Assembly (NCBI RefSeq): GCF_014698065.1
Contig: NZ_JACJSI010000002.1
Coordinates: forward strand, 1 to 64,000
Length of the DNA: 64,000 nucleotides
From: Nostoc flagelliforme FACHB-838
GTDB taxonomy: Bacteria > Cyanobacteriota > Cyanobacteriia > Cyanobacteriales > Nostocaceae
Direction of reading: 5' to 3'
Translations under genes and position numbers: made by a program
Notes under the pieces: model-generated
What the model was told of the DNA's origin: nothing
The model's input: only the letters and a program-made list of their open reading frames with translations
The model's database searches: none
Shown: positions 30,461-39,322 of the stretch, one piece after another
How positions within the stretch are numbered: position 1 is the first letter of the stretch
How the letters are laid out: every line of letters begins with the position of its first letter

Positions 30461-31105
30461 CGGTACTTTGATTTGGCAAGGACGAAAAGACTGACGATGT
30501 AGGGGCGAGGGCCCGTATTGTTGCAAAGCCAGCAAATGCCGCTGGCTACCATAACCCTTGTTACACTCCAGGTTGTACATAGGGTATTTTAATGCTAAAC
30601 GCATTACCAGTTCATCACGCCAAACCTTAGCAACAATACTAGCAGAGGCAATAGCGAGCGATCGCTCATCCCCTTTGACTACTGTTTGTTGCGGCAATAG
30701 CAAGTCTTTAATTGACTGATTGCCGTCAACCAAGCAAAGTGCAGGCTGTACCTTTAACTTCAGCACAGCCCGCTTCATTGCTAACAGCGTTGCTTGCAAA
30801 ATATTTATCTTGTCAATTTCGGCAGTAGAAGCAAACCCAATATTCCAGTCTATAGCTAGCTCACAAATTTGCTGCGCTACCTGAGTTCTCCGAAGACTAG
30901 ACAACTTTTTACTGTCTTTAATTTTAGCTGCTATCAGTATTGGCAAAGCATGACTTGGTAATATCACTGCTGCTGCCACTACAGGGCCAAATAGGGCACC
31001 TCGCCCTACTTCATCTATACCTGCAACCAACCCTGGAATCCCTGACAAGGTAGAAAACTCCAGCCAACTGGATTTTTCCAACGGTGCTGGCGACGTTTCC
31101 ACCAT
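30449..31105 (-). CDS. rnhB: Ribonuclease HII
   Basis: RNase HII nicks RNA-DNA hybrids, including single ribonucleotides in DNA. The catalytic carboxylates are in VAGIDEVGRGALFGPVVAA (Asp-Glu) and PALCLVDGNQ, with a further acidic residue in IAKVWRDELVM-like helix A(S)IVAKVWRDE. The C-terminal conserved HRQSFRPC motif is also present. Length is 218 residues. It begins 8 bases after the rne stop, so rne and rnhB form one transcription unit, a common cyanobacterial arrangement. Confidence 0.95.
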   Translation of the reverse strand: MVETSPAPLEKSSWLEFSTLSGIPGLVAGIDEVGRGALFGPVVAAAVILPSHALPILIAAKIKDSKKLSSLRRTQVAQQICELAIDWNIGFASTAEIDKINILQATLLAMKRAVLKLKVQPALCLVDGNQSIKDLLLPQQTVVKGDERSLAIASASIVAKVWRDELVMRLALKYPMYNLECNKGYGSQRHLLALQQYGPSPLHRQSFRPCQIKVPNAE

Positions 31106-31113
31106 AAAACAAA

Positions 31114-33258
31114 TTAATTATCTTCAATTGCTGAAGAACGACGGCGGCGGCGACGGCTGGCAGTGGCGCTACTATTAGCTTCACTTTCATCTGCGATCTC
31201 GCTGGCGGCAGAGGTTTTTGCAGACAAAGGTTCCGAAGGATTTGCAGTCAATTCCGATGGTTCAGTTGGCTCTTCTATCAAAGATTTTTGTTCTGGCTCA
31301 ATAACTTTTGGTGTCGGTATTTTGCTTGTGGTTATTTCAGGTGTTGCTTTTTGGGCAACAGTGGTTATTTCAGGTGTTGCTTTTTGGGCAATAGTTGATT
31401 CTGAGGTTGATTCAGTTGGGGTCGTTGGCACTTGACCAGGCTGAATCACATTAATAATCACAGACTTGGTATTTTTAACCTCTTGCTCCAACTTCACCAA
31501 AGGAGATATTCCCATTAAGGCAAATATATCCTGTTCTTGGAGGCTCATTTCTACAGTCCTAATCTCCGGTGGTTCTACCACTGGCTTAATTGGTTCTGCT
31601 TTGATAACTTTAGTGCGCTCTACTCTTTCACTCCAGCCTGGTTTACCAAGGGTGGGTGAGGGTATTTCTGGTACAAAGCCTATTTCTGGTTCCACATCAA
31701 GGTCTAAATCTGGCTCGTTGACAAAAGCTAAGGGATTGGGAATAACCCGAGCTTCATCTTTCCCATTTAACCCATTAATGCCAATTCGACTGCGGCGAGT
31801 GCGGGTACGACGCTTATTATCATTCAGTTCTTGATAACTAGGATGATTGATTAGATTTAGATTACTCAATTCCGGGTCGCCGTCAAATGCTTCCCCAAAC
31901 CCATCATAGGTTTCTCGTGGTTCCGGGGTGCGGGCAGATGGCTGACGTGGTTCTCGGTGAGGTAGGGATACAAAACGCTCACGTTCTGGTGTGTCTGCCG
32001 GTATTGGCAATCGGTTTTCGATTTCTCCGGGGAGACGCACGGTATGTCCTAAACCGCCACAGGTAGGACAAGTTTCACCAAATAATTCGTAAATATTTTG
32101 ACCCTGACGTTTGCGGGTCAATTCTACTAAACCTAGTTCGGTGAGTTGGGCAATCTGAGGACGAGCTTTGTCTGCTTTGAGTGCTTTATTAAAATGTTCG
32201 AGAACTTGTAGTTGGTCACGTCGCGATTCCATATCAATAAAATCAACAACGATCACTCCGGCAATATTCCGCAGACGCAACTGGCGAGCAATTTCTGTTG
32301 CAGCTTCGCAGTTTGTCCACAAAACTGTTTCTCTAGCTGTTGCCGATCGCGTGAAGGAACCGGAGTTAACATCGATTACGGTTAGTGCTTCTGTCGGCTC
32401 AATGATAATGTAACCACCAGAAGGTAGGTCTACTCTCGGTTTCAGCGCTTCCCGAATGGCGGCAGTGATACGGAAGTACTCTAAAATTGGCGAGCGATCG
32501 CGGTGATGGTCAATTAACAATCCCTGCGGTGTTTGACCGCCACTCCAATTCTGCAAGTACTGTTTGACGCGCTTCAAACCGGTACTGGAATCTACGACAA
32601 TTCGATTTACATCCGCGCCGTACATATCCCGCAATACGCGCTGAATAAAGTCATCATCTCGGTTGAGCAGTGCTGGGGCGCGGGTGGAATGCGCTTCCTG
32701 CTGGATCGCCTCCCATTGCTTTTGCAGCAACTCCAAATCTTCCATAATTGCTTCTTCGGGTTTGCCTTCGGCTTCTGTACGCACGAGCAAACCCATTCCC
32801 GCCGGTTTGACCAAAATCGCTAGTGCCCGCAAGCGGTTGCGCTCACTTTCACTTTTAATCCGTCGAGATAAATTTACACCTCTACCATAAGGCATTAGTA
32901 CTACATAGCGTCCGGGTAAGGTAATATTACCCGTAAGCCTGGGCCCTTTTGTCCCCGTTGGCTCTTTCATTACTTGCACCAAAACTTTCTGCTGTGGTGC
33001 TAGTAATTCTGTAATTGCCGCTGCGGTACGCTTGAGCTTCAATGGCCCCAAGTCAGTAACGTGAATAAAACCGTTGCGCTCGGGGTCGCCAATATTGACG
33101 AAAGCTGCATCTATCCCAGGTAATACGTTTTCTACTACTCCTAAGTAGATATCACCTATTTGATGATGACCGGTAGCAACAACGAGTTCCTGTATTTGAT
33201 CTTCAGAAAAAACCGCAGCAATTTGGTGCTGCTCCGCGATGATAATTTGTTTTGGCAT
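31114..33258 (-). CDS. rne: Ribonuclease E/G
   Basis: RNase E is the main endonuclease of bacterial mRNA decay. An S1 domain (GDIYLGVVENVLPGIDAAFVNIG) lies near residue 40. The DNase I-like catalytic core contains ALTVIDVNSGSF and GVIVVDFIDM with the Mg-binding Asp residues. The zinc link is CPTCGGLGH at about residue 405. The C-terminal 300 residues are non-catalytic, low-complexity and acidic/proline-rich. They end with a basic run RRRRRRSSA near the terminus, known in cyanobacterial RNase E as the site that binds polynucleotide phosphorylase. An exact 11-residue duplication lies within the tail. The long leader upstream suggests 5'-UTR control. Confidence 0.96.
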   Translation of the reverse strand: MPKQIIIAEQHQIAAVFSEDQIQELVVATGHHQIGDIYLGVVENVLPGIDAAFVNIGDPERNGFIHVTDLGPLKLKRTAAAITELLAPQQKVLVQVMKEPTGTKGPRLTGNITLPGRYVVLMPYGRGVNLSRRIKSESERNRLRALAILVKPAGMGLLVRTEAEGKPEEAIMEDLELLQKQWEAIQQEAHSTRAPALLNRDDDFIQRVLRDMYGADVNRIVVDSSTGLKRVKQYLQNWSGGQTPQGLLIDHHRDRSPILEYFRITAAIREALKPRVDLPSGGYIIIEPTEALTVIDVNSGSFTRSATARETVLWTNCEAATEIARQLRLRNIAGVIVVDFIDMESRRDQLQVLEHFNKALKADKARPQIAQLTELGLVELTRKRQGQNIYELFGETCPTCGGLGHTVRLPGEIENRLPIPADTPERERFVSLPHREPRQPSARTPEPRETYDGFGEAFDGDPELSNLNLINHPSYQELNDNKRRTRTRRSRIGINGLNGKDEARVIPNPLAFVNEPDLDLDVEPEIGFVPEIPSPTLGKPGWSERVERTKVIKAEPIKPVVEPPEIRTVEMSLQEQDIFALMGISPLVKLEQEVKNTKSVIINVIQPGQVPTTPTESTSESTIAQKATPEITTVAQKATPEITTSKIPTPKVIEPEQKSLIEEPTEPSELTANPSEPLSAKTSAASEIADESEANSSATASRRRRRRSSAIEDN
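31328..31393 (-). repeat. 33-bp tandem duplication inside rne
   Basis: Two head-to-tail 33-bp copies (31328-31360 and 31361-31393), with one differing base at the end, encode a repeated AQKATPEITTV-type unit in the disordered C-terminal tail of RNase E. The frame is kept. Confidence 0.9.
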
Positions 33259-34196
33259 TCAATTTCCTCAAAAATTGGCAGCACTTACAGGTTTGAGGTT
33301 TGTTGTATCAAGCCCGGTTAATTACTTGTAATTCAAAACTCCCCGCGTCTTTGCGTCAGTTTTAATACCAGTCTTTTCTCGGTTTGATATTATATTTTTG
33401 CTGCCCTCACAACCCTCAAAAGGCGCTACTGATAATAAAAATCGCAAACCTGGGCTTCTAAGTTAAATAGCGATTGGCGCTCTTAAGAGCGTTTCCACGG
33501 CTGATTATTCTAGAACGGCTGCATATTGTTTAAGCAATTAAATCAACCGTCCGTGGTTGATTTAATTGCAAAACACACACTCAATCAAGAGAGTTCTGAG
33601 TTGAAAGTTTTAAATCCTGAGTGAGCATTTTAACTCAGGACATTCATTTGAGAGTAACCTACTGAATTCGTTAAGAAAAAGAAACTATTTCTATGTTCCA
33701 TTCCCCGGTTTTATCCTTAGGGTTATACTCAGCAACGCCAGTTACTACCCTACCTTGAGCCGTTCTAGCCTAAGGCAAGCCGCGCTTTGCGCGTCTATGA
33801 ACGTCTACAAGTCAGACTAACCGACGGCAGTTGCTTCAACTCTAAAAAACTAATGCACTAGCTTTTGGGTACTACTGTGGATTAGACATTCAGCAGTTGT
33901 TTAAAAAAAATGGATTTAGAGAAGCTAACCGAGCCTGCTGTTAGTTACTGATTCACAAGGTAGCTATAGAGAAAGTGTGCATTCTTAATTATGCTTTTTT
34001 TGTCTGGGATATAAATCCTAGAAGTTGCACTCTAATATCTTTGCTTTCGCCCCCTGAATACCAGGGTAGTGAACCAGCTAATTCAATGCAGCGCCAGAAA
34101 ATTTCTCTTCACACTATTCTAACGCAACCTTACTAAAAATCAATTCCTATAAGCTGCCATGTCAGGACGAACTACTAGCAAGTTGCCCTACAGGGA
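33259..34196. other. Long rne leader/spacer
   Basis: This 938-base region lies upstream of rne and downstream of the radical SAM gene, all on the minus strand. It contains the perfect hairpin at 33534-33569, a repeat scrap GCCGCGCTTTGCGCGTC (about 33779) and no credible ORF. I searched for RNase P RNA and tRNA signatures and saw none. A long, structured rne 5' UTR that allows autoregulation is known in other bacteria and is likely here. Confidence 0.5.
33534..33569. promoter_or_regulatory. Perfect 15-bp hairpin in the rne upstream region
   Basis: GCAATTAAATCAACC (33534-33548) and its exact complement (33555-33569) surround a 6-base GTCCGT loop, about 275 bases before the rne start. A 15-bp perfect stem without a T-tract fits an RNA stability or processing element, an operator, or a small transposable palindrome. 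Confidence 0.6.
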
Positions 34197-36941
34197 TTAT
34201 ACCCCTAAAATTAGCCGATTGCGGTGGATATGCAGGAGTTGAAATTCTACACTAGCCACTGTCTTTAGCATAAACAGGATTTGTTCGGGACGCAACAGCA
34301 AACCGTCCTGGCGATAGCTACCTAGATAACGGATCACGGATGACATAAATTCTGTTTTGCTATTGTGAGTTTCTACTAATTCCAGTTCAAACAAGCGATC
34401 GCGCAGATTTATTAATTGGCTCTTACCTGACTTAGTTGTTTGCTCGTACCAAAGTTCCTCTTTTGCTTTGATTGTATTAATCCAGTCTTGCCATTGTATA
34501 GATGTTGTTTCTTCAAGTGCTGCTACAGTAATTAAATACTCTGCGGACTCTAGCAGTTGGGTAGCGGCACTAGCTTTTAAATCTATCTGCTCCACATTAT
34601 ATATAGGTATGTCTGTGGGCATTTCACGAGCCAACTGTTCTCGGAAAGTACCAACCTCCACTGGCACTGTCAACTCAAAATCTGCAATTTCACCGCTGCT
34701 AGTAGCCCCTAGAGCCAAAGCAGTTGCTAAAGAAATTCGCGGCATTGGATGAAACCCACCTGTGAAAGCGATTGGTAAGCCTGCTCGCCGCACAATTCGG
34801 TCGAACAGACGGATTAAATCCAAGTGGCTCATCAAAGCCATATTACCCTGTTTTCCGAACCAAACTCGCAGCCTTTGGGCTTTAGTTGTGTTGGGGATAA
34901 ACTCGCCAGCGAATTTTGGGATAACAGGTGATTCAATCACGATGTTATGCCCAAAGTCAGTGCCACAGACACCACAATGAGAACAACCTTCAAAAGAGCA
35001 GTCGGGTACAATTGCTGCTTCTAATGCACGTTGCAAGTCTTCTTGGAGCCACTTTTTATCAATCCCGGTATCAATATGATCCCAGGGTAGGCGAATATCA
35101 ACGGAGTGGGGAGAGACGCGATTAATCGCGTCTCTATTGGGGAGAGATGCGATTAATCGCGTCTGTACAGGAGTTAGGAGTTGGGTATTTTCCGCATCTT
35201 CCGATCTCTTCTGCGCCTCTGTGTGAAACAAATTCCATTCGCCATTTTCTACTTGGCGGTATTTCCAATCTAAATCAGCTTGGGCGATCGCAGATCCCCA
35301 AGCACTAAAAGCTTGATCTAAATTTTCATACCAGGAATCCATACCAGCACCCAATTCCCAGGCACGGCGCACTACTTTACCTAAATTGCGATCACCTCGT
35401 CCCACAAAATCTTCCATTGCCGAAATGCGGACATCGGTAAAATTTACCTTTACTGCCTTTATCCAGCGGAATTCTTGCCGTAGCAAGTTTTGTTTACGCT
35501 TAAATTCAGCTGTAGAAACTGAGTGCCACTGAAATGGTGTATGTGGCTTGGGCGTAAAGTTAGAAATCGTTAGGTTAAAGTTTAGGGGTTTTCTGCCTTT
35601 GCCCCGACATTCTCGCTGTAGCCAGCTTACTGTTTCCGCAATGCCCAAAACATCAACATCCGTCTCACCCGGCAAGCCAATCATAAAATACAACTTGATT
35701 TTATCCCAGCCTTGCTCCCAAGCGGTTTTTACTCCCCGCAACAATTCTTCATTTGTCAAACCCTTATTTACGATGTCTCGCATCCGCTGAGTACCAGCTT
35801 CTGGAGCAAAAGTCAGTCCACTTTGGCGTGTTCCTCCCAGGATGTTGGCAATATTTTCATCAAATCTGTCTACCCGTTGGCTTGGTAGAGTCAAAGAAAT
35901 GTTTTCATTTTTTAAGCGATTTTTGATTTCCATCCCCACTGCTGGCAGGGATAAATAATCAGAACAACTCAAAGATAGTAGGGAAAACTCATTGTAACCA
36001 GTTGCCCGCATACCTTGTTCAATTGCTTCTACAACCTTATCGGGTTCTACATCCCGTGCTGGTCGAGTCAGCATTCCTGGTTGACAAAAGCGACAGCCAC
36101 GAGTGCAACCACGCCGAATCTCAATGGTCAAGCGGTCATGCACCGTTTCTACGTAGGGAACTAACCCAATAGAATATGCTGGTATGGGAGTTGCAACCCG
36201 TCGCAAAATTCGTTTTGGCACGTCTGGGCGATGAGGATGAACTGAGCCATCCTCTGCCATGTCGTAAAACTGAGGCACATATACGCCTGGTATCTGTGCC
36301 AAATCTAGTAATAGATGTTCCCGACTCAATCCTGCTTGTTTGCCTTCTTCCAACACCAGAGCAATTTCTGGCAGCAGTTCTTCTCCATCTCCAAGGGCGA
36401 AAAAGTCAAAGAAGTCGGCATAAGGCTCAGGATTGGATGTTGCTGTTTGCCCACCAGCAAAAATCAACGGATATGAGGACTGGATATTGCTAAATTCTCC
36501 TTTATCCCCTTGCCCCTCTTTCCCTGTGCGCTCCTGCCTTTCTCGCCACGTCAAGGGAATTCCGGCCAAATCCAACATTTCGAGGATATTAGTTGCACCC
36601 AGTTCATAACTGAGGCTAAAGCCTAAAATGTCGAATTCTATCAGCGATCGCTTCGACTCTACCGCAAACAATGGCGTATTAGTTTCGCGTAGTTTGGCTG
36701 CTAGGTCTTGCCCTGGGAGGTAGGCGCGATCGCACGATTGACGCGGTTGGGCATTCAAGATGTTATAAAGGATAATGTGCCCTAAATTAGACGCACCGAC
36801 TTCATACACTTCTGGGTAGGTTAAAACCCAATGTATTGCTGTCGTATCCCAAGGTTTGTGTACTGCTAATAGCTCGTTACCTAGGTAACGGGCCGGTTTT
36901 GAAATATCTGACGTTATTAATTTTTCAACTGCAACAACCAC
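34197..36941 (-). CDS. TIGR03960-type radical SAM protein with C-terminal DUF2344
   Basis: This 914-residue cytoplasmic protein has three parts. The N-terminal part is B12-binding-domain-like (about 1-250). The radical SAM domain has the 4Fe-4S motif in RRGCTRGCRFCQPGML (CxxxCxxC) and TFAPEAGTQRMRD. The C-terminal DUF2344/TIGR03936 domain starts near residue 690 (KAQRLRVWFGKQGNMALMSHLDLIRLFDR). A second cysteine cluster, CSFEGCSHCGVCGTDFGHN, precedes it and may bind another metal. The reaction is unknown. A palindromic repeat has expanded residues about 585-612 without breaking the frame. It lies upstream of rne on the same strand but is separated by 938 bases. Confidence 0.9.
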   Translation of the reverse strand: MVVAVEKLITSDISKPARYLGNELLAVHKPWDTTAIHWVLTYPEVYEVGASNLGHIILYNILNAQPRQSCDRAYLPGQDLAAKLRETNTPLFAVESKRSLIEFDILGFSLSYELGATNILEMLDLAGIPLTWRERQERTGKEGQGDKGEFSNIQSSYPLIFAGGQTATSNPEPYADFFDFFALGDGEELLPEIALVLEEGKQAGLSREHLLLDLAQIPGVYVPQFYDMAEDGSVHPHRPDVPKRILRRVATPIPAYSIGLVPYVETVHDRLTIEIRRGCTRGCRFCQPGMLTRPARDVEPDKVVEAIEQGMRATGYNEFSLLSLSCSDYLSLPAVGMEIKNRLKNENISLTLPSQRVDRFDENIANILGGTRQSGLTFAPEAGTQRMRDIVNKGLTNEELLRGVKTAWEQGWDKIKLYFMIGLPGETDVDVLGIAETVSWLQRECRGKGRKPLNFNLTISNFTPKPHTPFQWHSVSTAEFKRKQNLLRQEFRWIKAVKVNFTDVRISAMEDFVGRGDRNLGKVVRRAWELGAGMDSWYENLDQAFSAWGSAIAQADLDWKYRQVENGEWNLFHTEAQKRSEDAENTQLLTPVQTRLIASLPNRDAINRVSPHSVDIRLPWDHIDTGIDKKWLQEDLQRALEAAIVPDCSFEGCSHCGVCGTDFGHNIVIESPVIPKFAGEFIPNTTKAQRLRVWFGKQGNMALMSHLDLIRLFDRIVRRAGLPIAFTGGFHPMPRISLATALALGATSSGEIADFELTVPVEVGTFREQLAREMPTDIPIYNVEQIDLKASAATQLLESAEYLITVAALEETTSIQWQDWINTIKAKEELWYEQTTKSGKSQLINLRDRLFELELVETHNSKTEFMSSVIRYLGSYRQDGLLLRPEQILFMLKTVASVEFQLLHIHRNRLILGV
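35112..35164. repeat. Two tandem palindromes inserted in a coding sequence
   Basis: A perfect 24-bp palindrome with core CGATTAATCG occupies 35112-35135, and a near-perfect 20-bp copy occupies 35145-35164, both inside the radical SAM gene. Related sequence occurs at 22571-22612 and about 63058-63075. The added DNA is translated as TRLIASLPNRDAINRVS. Confidence 0.85.
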
Positions 36942-37088
36942 TGTGCTATCTTCTAGCTACCTTAATTACAGCTAACCAACCCCAACCTTAGCATTGAATT
37001 AGGTCTTCTAACAGGTTTATCGTTGCAACTTACAACTCCTTTACATAAAGTCCACTCATTGCCCGAATCTTTGTGCTTTTAGATCAAG

Positions 37089-37418
37089 TTATGTTTGGGC
37101 CAACTCAGCCTCACTATCTAATATTTCAAATACCCGATCGAGTTGCGTCAGTTCAAAAATAATTCTTATTGATGGAGCAACAGCACAAATTTGGAAACTC
37201 CGTCCTAAAGTAAGAGCCAGCTTGTGTGTAGATAACAATGCCATCAACCCCGCGCTATCTAACGATTCTACTGCTGCTAGGTCTACTACCAAGATGGAAA
37301 CACCATTTTGTGCCAACACTGTGGTCATATCTCGTTCAAATTCCAAGGCGTTTGCAGCATTCAAAGACCCTTGGGGGCGAATAACTGCAATCTTGGGATA
37401 GTTAAGCACTGCTTGCAT
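37089..37418 (-). CDS. STAS-domain anti-sigma-factor antagonist-like protein
   Basis: This 109-residue single STAS domain runs from VIRPQGSLNAANALEFERDM to VVDLAAVESLDSAGLMALLSTHKLA. The Ser in DSAG sits where SpoIIAA-type antagonists are phosphorylated, so a partner-switching role with a kinase/anti-sigma protein is plausible. No such kinase or sigma gene is adjacent. It is monocistronic. Confidence 0.88.
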   Translation of the reverse strand: MQAVLNYPKIAVIRPQGSLNAANALEFERDMTTVLAQNGVSILVVDLAAVESLDSAGLMALLSTHKLALTLGRSFQICAVAPSIRIIFELTQLDRVFEILDSEAELAQT

Positions 37419-37889
37419 AGTTACATCCTGTTGAGAATTGTTGGAGCGTCAAGCTAAGGATTATTTGAACATAAACTCTATTTTGTAGCATCGACCATAC
37501 GTCTTAGCTCTCTTTGCTGAATCTTTATTGCTTTAGTCTCTCTGTTTAAAGATTGTTATAATTCCAGCTTGAAATGTGTTTATGTATACTTTTTTTTTAT
37601 CTCAGTTCAAAAACAATCAACTATAGACAGCCATAGAGCAGACAAATTATCAGTAACTATGCTGAGAAAACTTGCTTAGTCTATAAATAGAGCTAATTTA
37701 GCTAATTCTTAACAGCAAGTTAAATCTCTCACCTTAGCGTTGCTGATCGCATACGGCAAAGTCATAGCGAATTATCTAACTGACTAATTAAATTGTGATA
37801 TATATCACTAGTAAGTTAGTGTTTGGATCACTCTTTATACTTAGGCTGATCTGGGATGATTAGTATCATATACGGTTGGGCTATTACTT
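37419..37889. other. AT-rich divergent spacer
   Basis: This 471-base spacer lies between the divergent STAS gene and the 66-residue gene. It contains a TATATATCACTAG-type AT stretch (about 37798-37810) and no ORF, RNA gene or strong hairpin that I can see. Confidence 0.4.
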
Positions 37890-38090
37890 ATGAGAACTCA
37901 GTACGTTATTCGTAAATTGGTCGAAAAAGCTCTTGACATAAAAAAACTAACTCCTGAGATAGAGAATGAAATAAACTCAGAACTGACGGAACGGGGTTAC
38001 ATTTCTGATGTTGATTACGAAGCCCTAGAATTATTAATGGCAGAGATGGATGCTGGCCGAATCCAGTTGGTTCCTAGCCTGGGATATTAG
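37890..38090 (+). CDS. Small conserved hypothetical protein (66 aa)
   Basis: This is a short acidic, helical protein: MRTQYVIRKLVEKALDIKK, then LTPEIENEINSELTERGYISDVDYEALELLMAEMDAG. There are no cysteines or membrane segments. The codon pattern and the regular helical periodicity make it look like a real gene; I believe similar small proteins occur in other cyanobacteria but know no function. It is preceded by a long spacer and followed by spacer repeats. Confidence 0.7.
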   Translation: MRTQYVIRKLVEKALDIKKLTPEIENEINSELTERGYISDVDYEALELLMAEMDAGRIQLVPSLGY

Positions 38091-38111
38091 AATAATTCGT
38101 AATTTGTAATT

Positions 38112-38275
38112 CGTAATGACGCTCGTGACGCTCGATGACTCGCTAACGCTGCGCTATCGCCCTTGGGTTTCCCTTTGAGAGATGACTCGTTAACGCTAGG
38201 CTATCCCCTTCGGCATCTCCCCAACTCTTGGAGAGGCTATGCGAAGGTAAAAGACTCGCTAACGTAATTGGTAAC
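38112..38275. repeat. Mosaic of dispersed spacer repeats
   Basis: The stretch holds several copies of GACTCGCTAACG / GACTCGTTAACG, CTATCGCCCTTGGG, CTATCCCCTTCGGC and GAGAGGCTATGCGAAGG. They are inverted and direct variants of GC-richer repeat modules typical of Nostoc spacers. It separates the small gene from the convergent hypothetical gene ending at 38281. Confidence 0.7.
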
Positions 38276-38280
38276 TAAGT

Positions 38281-38697
38281 TTAGTCAGGGGGCCTAGAAA
38301 AAATTCTGTTGTTGGTAATGCTGTCGGTATTAAATGCCCTAATCTCCAATCCCTCTTGATATGCTTGCCAAAGTTGGTGAATAAATTGATTGAGTTGCTG
38401 CTTTGCGGCTGAGTCAGGTTGAGTTTTTGGTTCTTTTGCTAAAACTTGGCTCAAGAAGGTAATTACTTCTGTGTCTAAAGTTGGTCGAAATAAATTGGCA
38501 GGCCAAAGCAGGTCAGACGCATCTCGCAAATCGGTAATTAGCGGCGATTCTTGAATGAAAGTAACCATTAATAAAGGACGCACCCAGCATAACTGGCGGG
38601 AAACTATAAATTCAATGACTTCTGCATACAGATTCCTGTCGCCATGCTCTAAAGACACAATTTGTCCTGGTTGAAGAAAATCTAGGCTAATGTCCAT
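38281..38697 (-). CDS. Conserved hypothetical protein
   Basis: From the ATG at 38697 (MDISLDFLQPGQIVSLEHGDRNLYAEVIEF) the protein has 138 residues. The frame is open 13 codons further to 38736, but the Cys-rich upstream peptide looks non-native. The first half resembles a small beta domain (WVRPLLMVTF, LRDASDLLWPANLFRP), and the second half is helical. I do not recognise a named family or catalytic motif. It is divergent from clpS. Confidence 0.65.
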   Translation of the reverse strand: MDISLDFLQPGQIVSLEHGDRNLYAEVIEFIVSRQLCWVRPLLMVTFIQESPLITDLRDASDLLWPANLFRPTLDTEVITFLSQVLAKEPKTQPDSAAKQQLNQFIHQLWQAYQEGLEIRAFNTDSITNNRIFSRPPD

Positions 38698-38997
38698 GAT
38701 TATGCAGTTTGGGCAGGGGCAAAGATTATTTTGCAAGTTCCTTAATCTTAAAAATGAAAATGCGCTACGTTTAAGGAAAGCTTCTATAAGATTAAGGTAG
38801 CACTCTCACGGCAACGATGTCTAACACATGTGCCTCATAAGTAGCTACGCAAAACTAATACAACCAATTCCTCGCAGCAAAGGGTTTTTCTAGCATAGTA
38901 TCTGAGCAGAAATACTATAGAATAGGTAAACAACTGTTGAGCGATCGCAAAACAGAAACTTTGTTGTAGTGAAGTAACGAGAAAAGAGCAAAGAGCC

Positions 38998-39279
38998 GTG
39001 TCAGTTGAAACTATTCAAAAGCCTTCCACAACCCGCAAGCTCGCGCCTCGGTATCGCGTTTTGCTCCATAACGATGACTACAACTCTATGGAGCATGTTG
39101 TACAGTCACTAATAGCGACTGTTCCAAGCCTTACCCAACCCCAAGCCGTAAGCATCATGATGGAAGCCCATACTAATGGGCTAGCTTTAGTCATTACTTG
39201 CGCCCTGGAACACGCTGAGTTTTATTGCGAAACATTGAAAAGTCACGGTTTAAGTAGCACGATTGAACCTGACGAATAG
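38998..39279 (+). CDS. clpS: ATP-dependent Clp protease adaptor ClpS
   Basis: ClpS delivers N-degron substrates to the Clp chaperone-protease. The 93-residue sequence contains the signature RYRVLLHNDDYNSMEHVVQSL (the ND loop and Met gate of the N-degron pocket) and ALVITCALEHAEFYCETLKSHGL, which contacts the Clp N-domain. GTG at 38998 starts the frame. No clpA/clpC gene is next to it; the CPBP protease gene follows after 43 bases that hold a GTCATTGGTCATTAG spacer repeat. Confidence 0.95.
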   Translation: MSVETIQKPSTTRKLAPRYRVLLHNDDYNSMEHVVQSLIATVPSLTQPQAVSIMMEAHTNGLALVITCALEHAEFYCETLKSHGLSSTIEPDE

Positions 39280-39322
39280 TCATTAGTCATTGGTCATTAG
39301 TTGAAGTATAGAGTATTGGCTG

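Noticed and set aside
33259..34196. RNase P RNA or tRNA in the rne leader
   Set aside because: I searched by eye for the GAAAGTCCGGGCTCC-type core of RNase P RNA and for T-loop GTTCGA signatures and saw neither.
38112..38275. CRISPR array
   Set aside because: The repeated units are short, irregularly spaced and partly inverted, without constant-length spacers; they fit dispersed spacer repeats.
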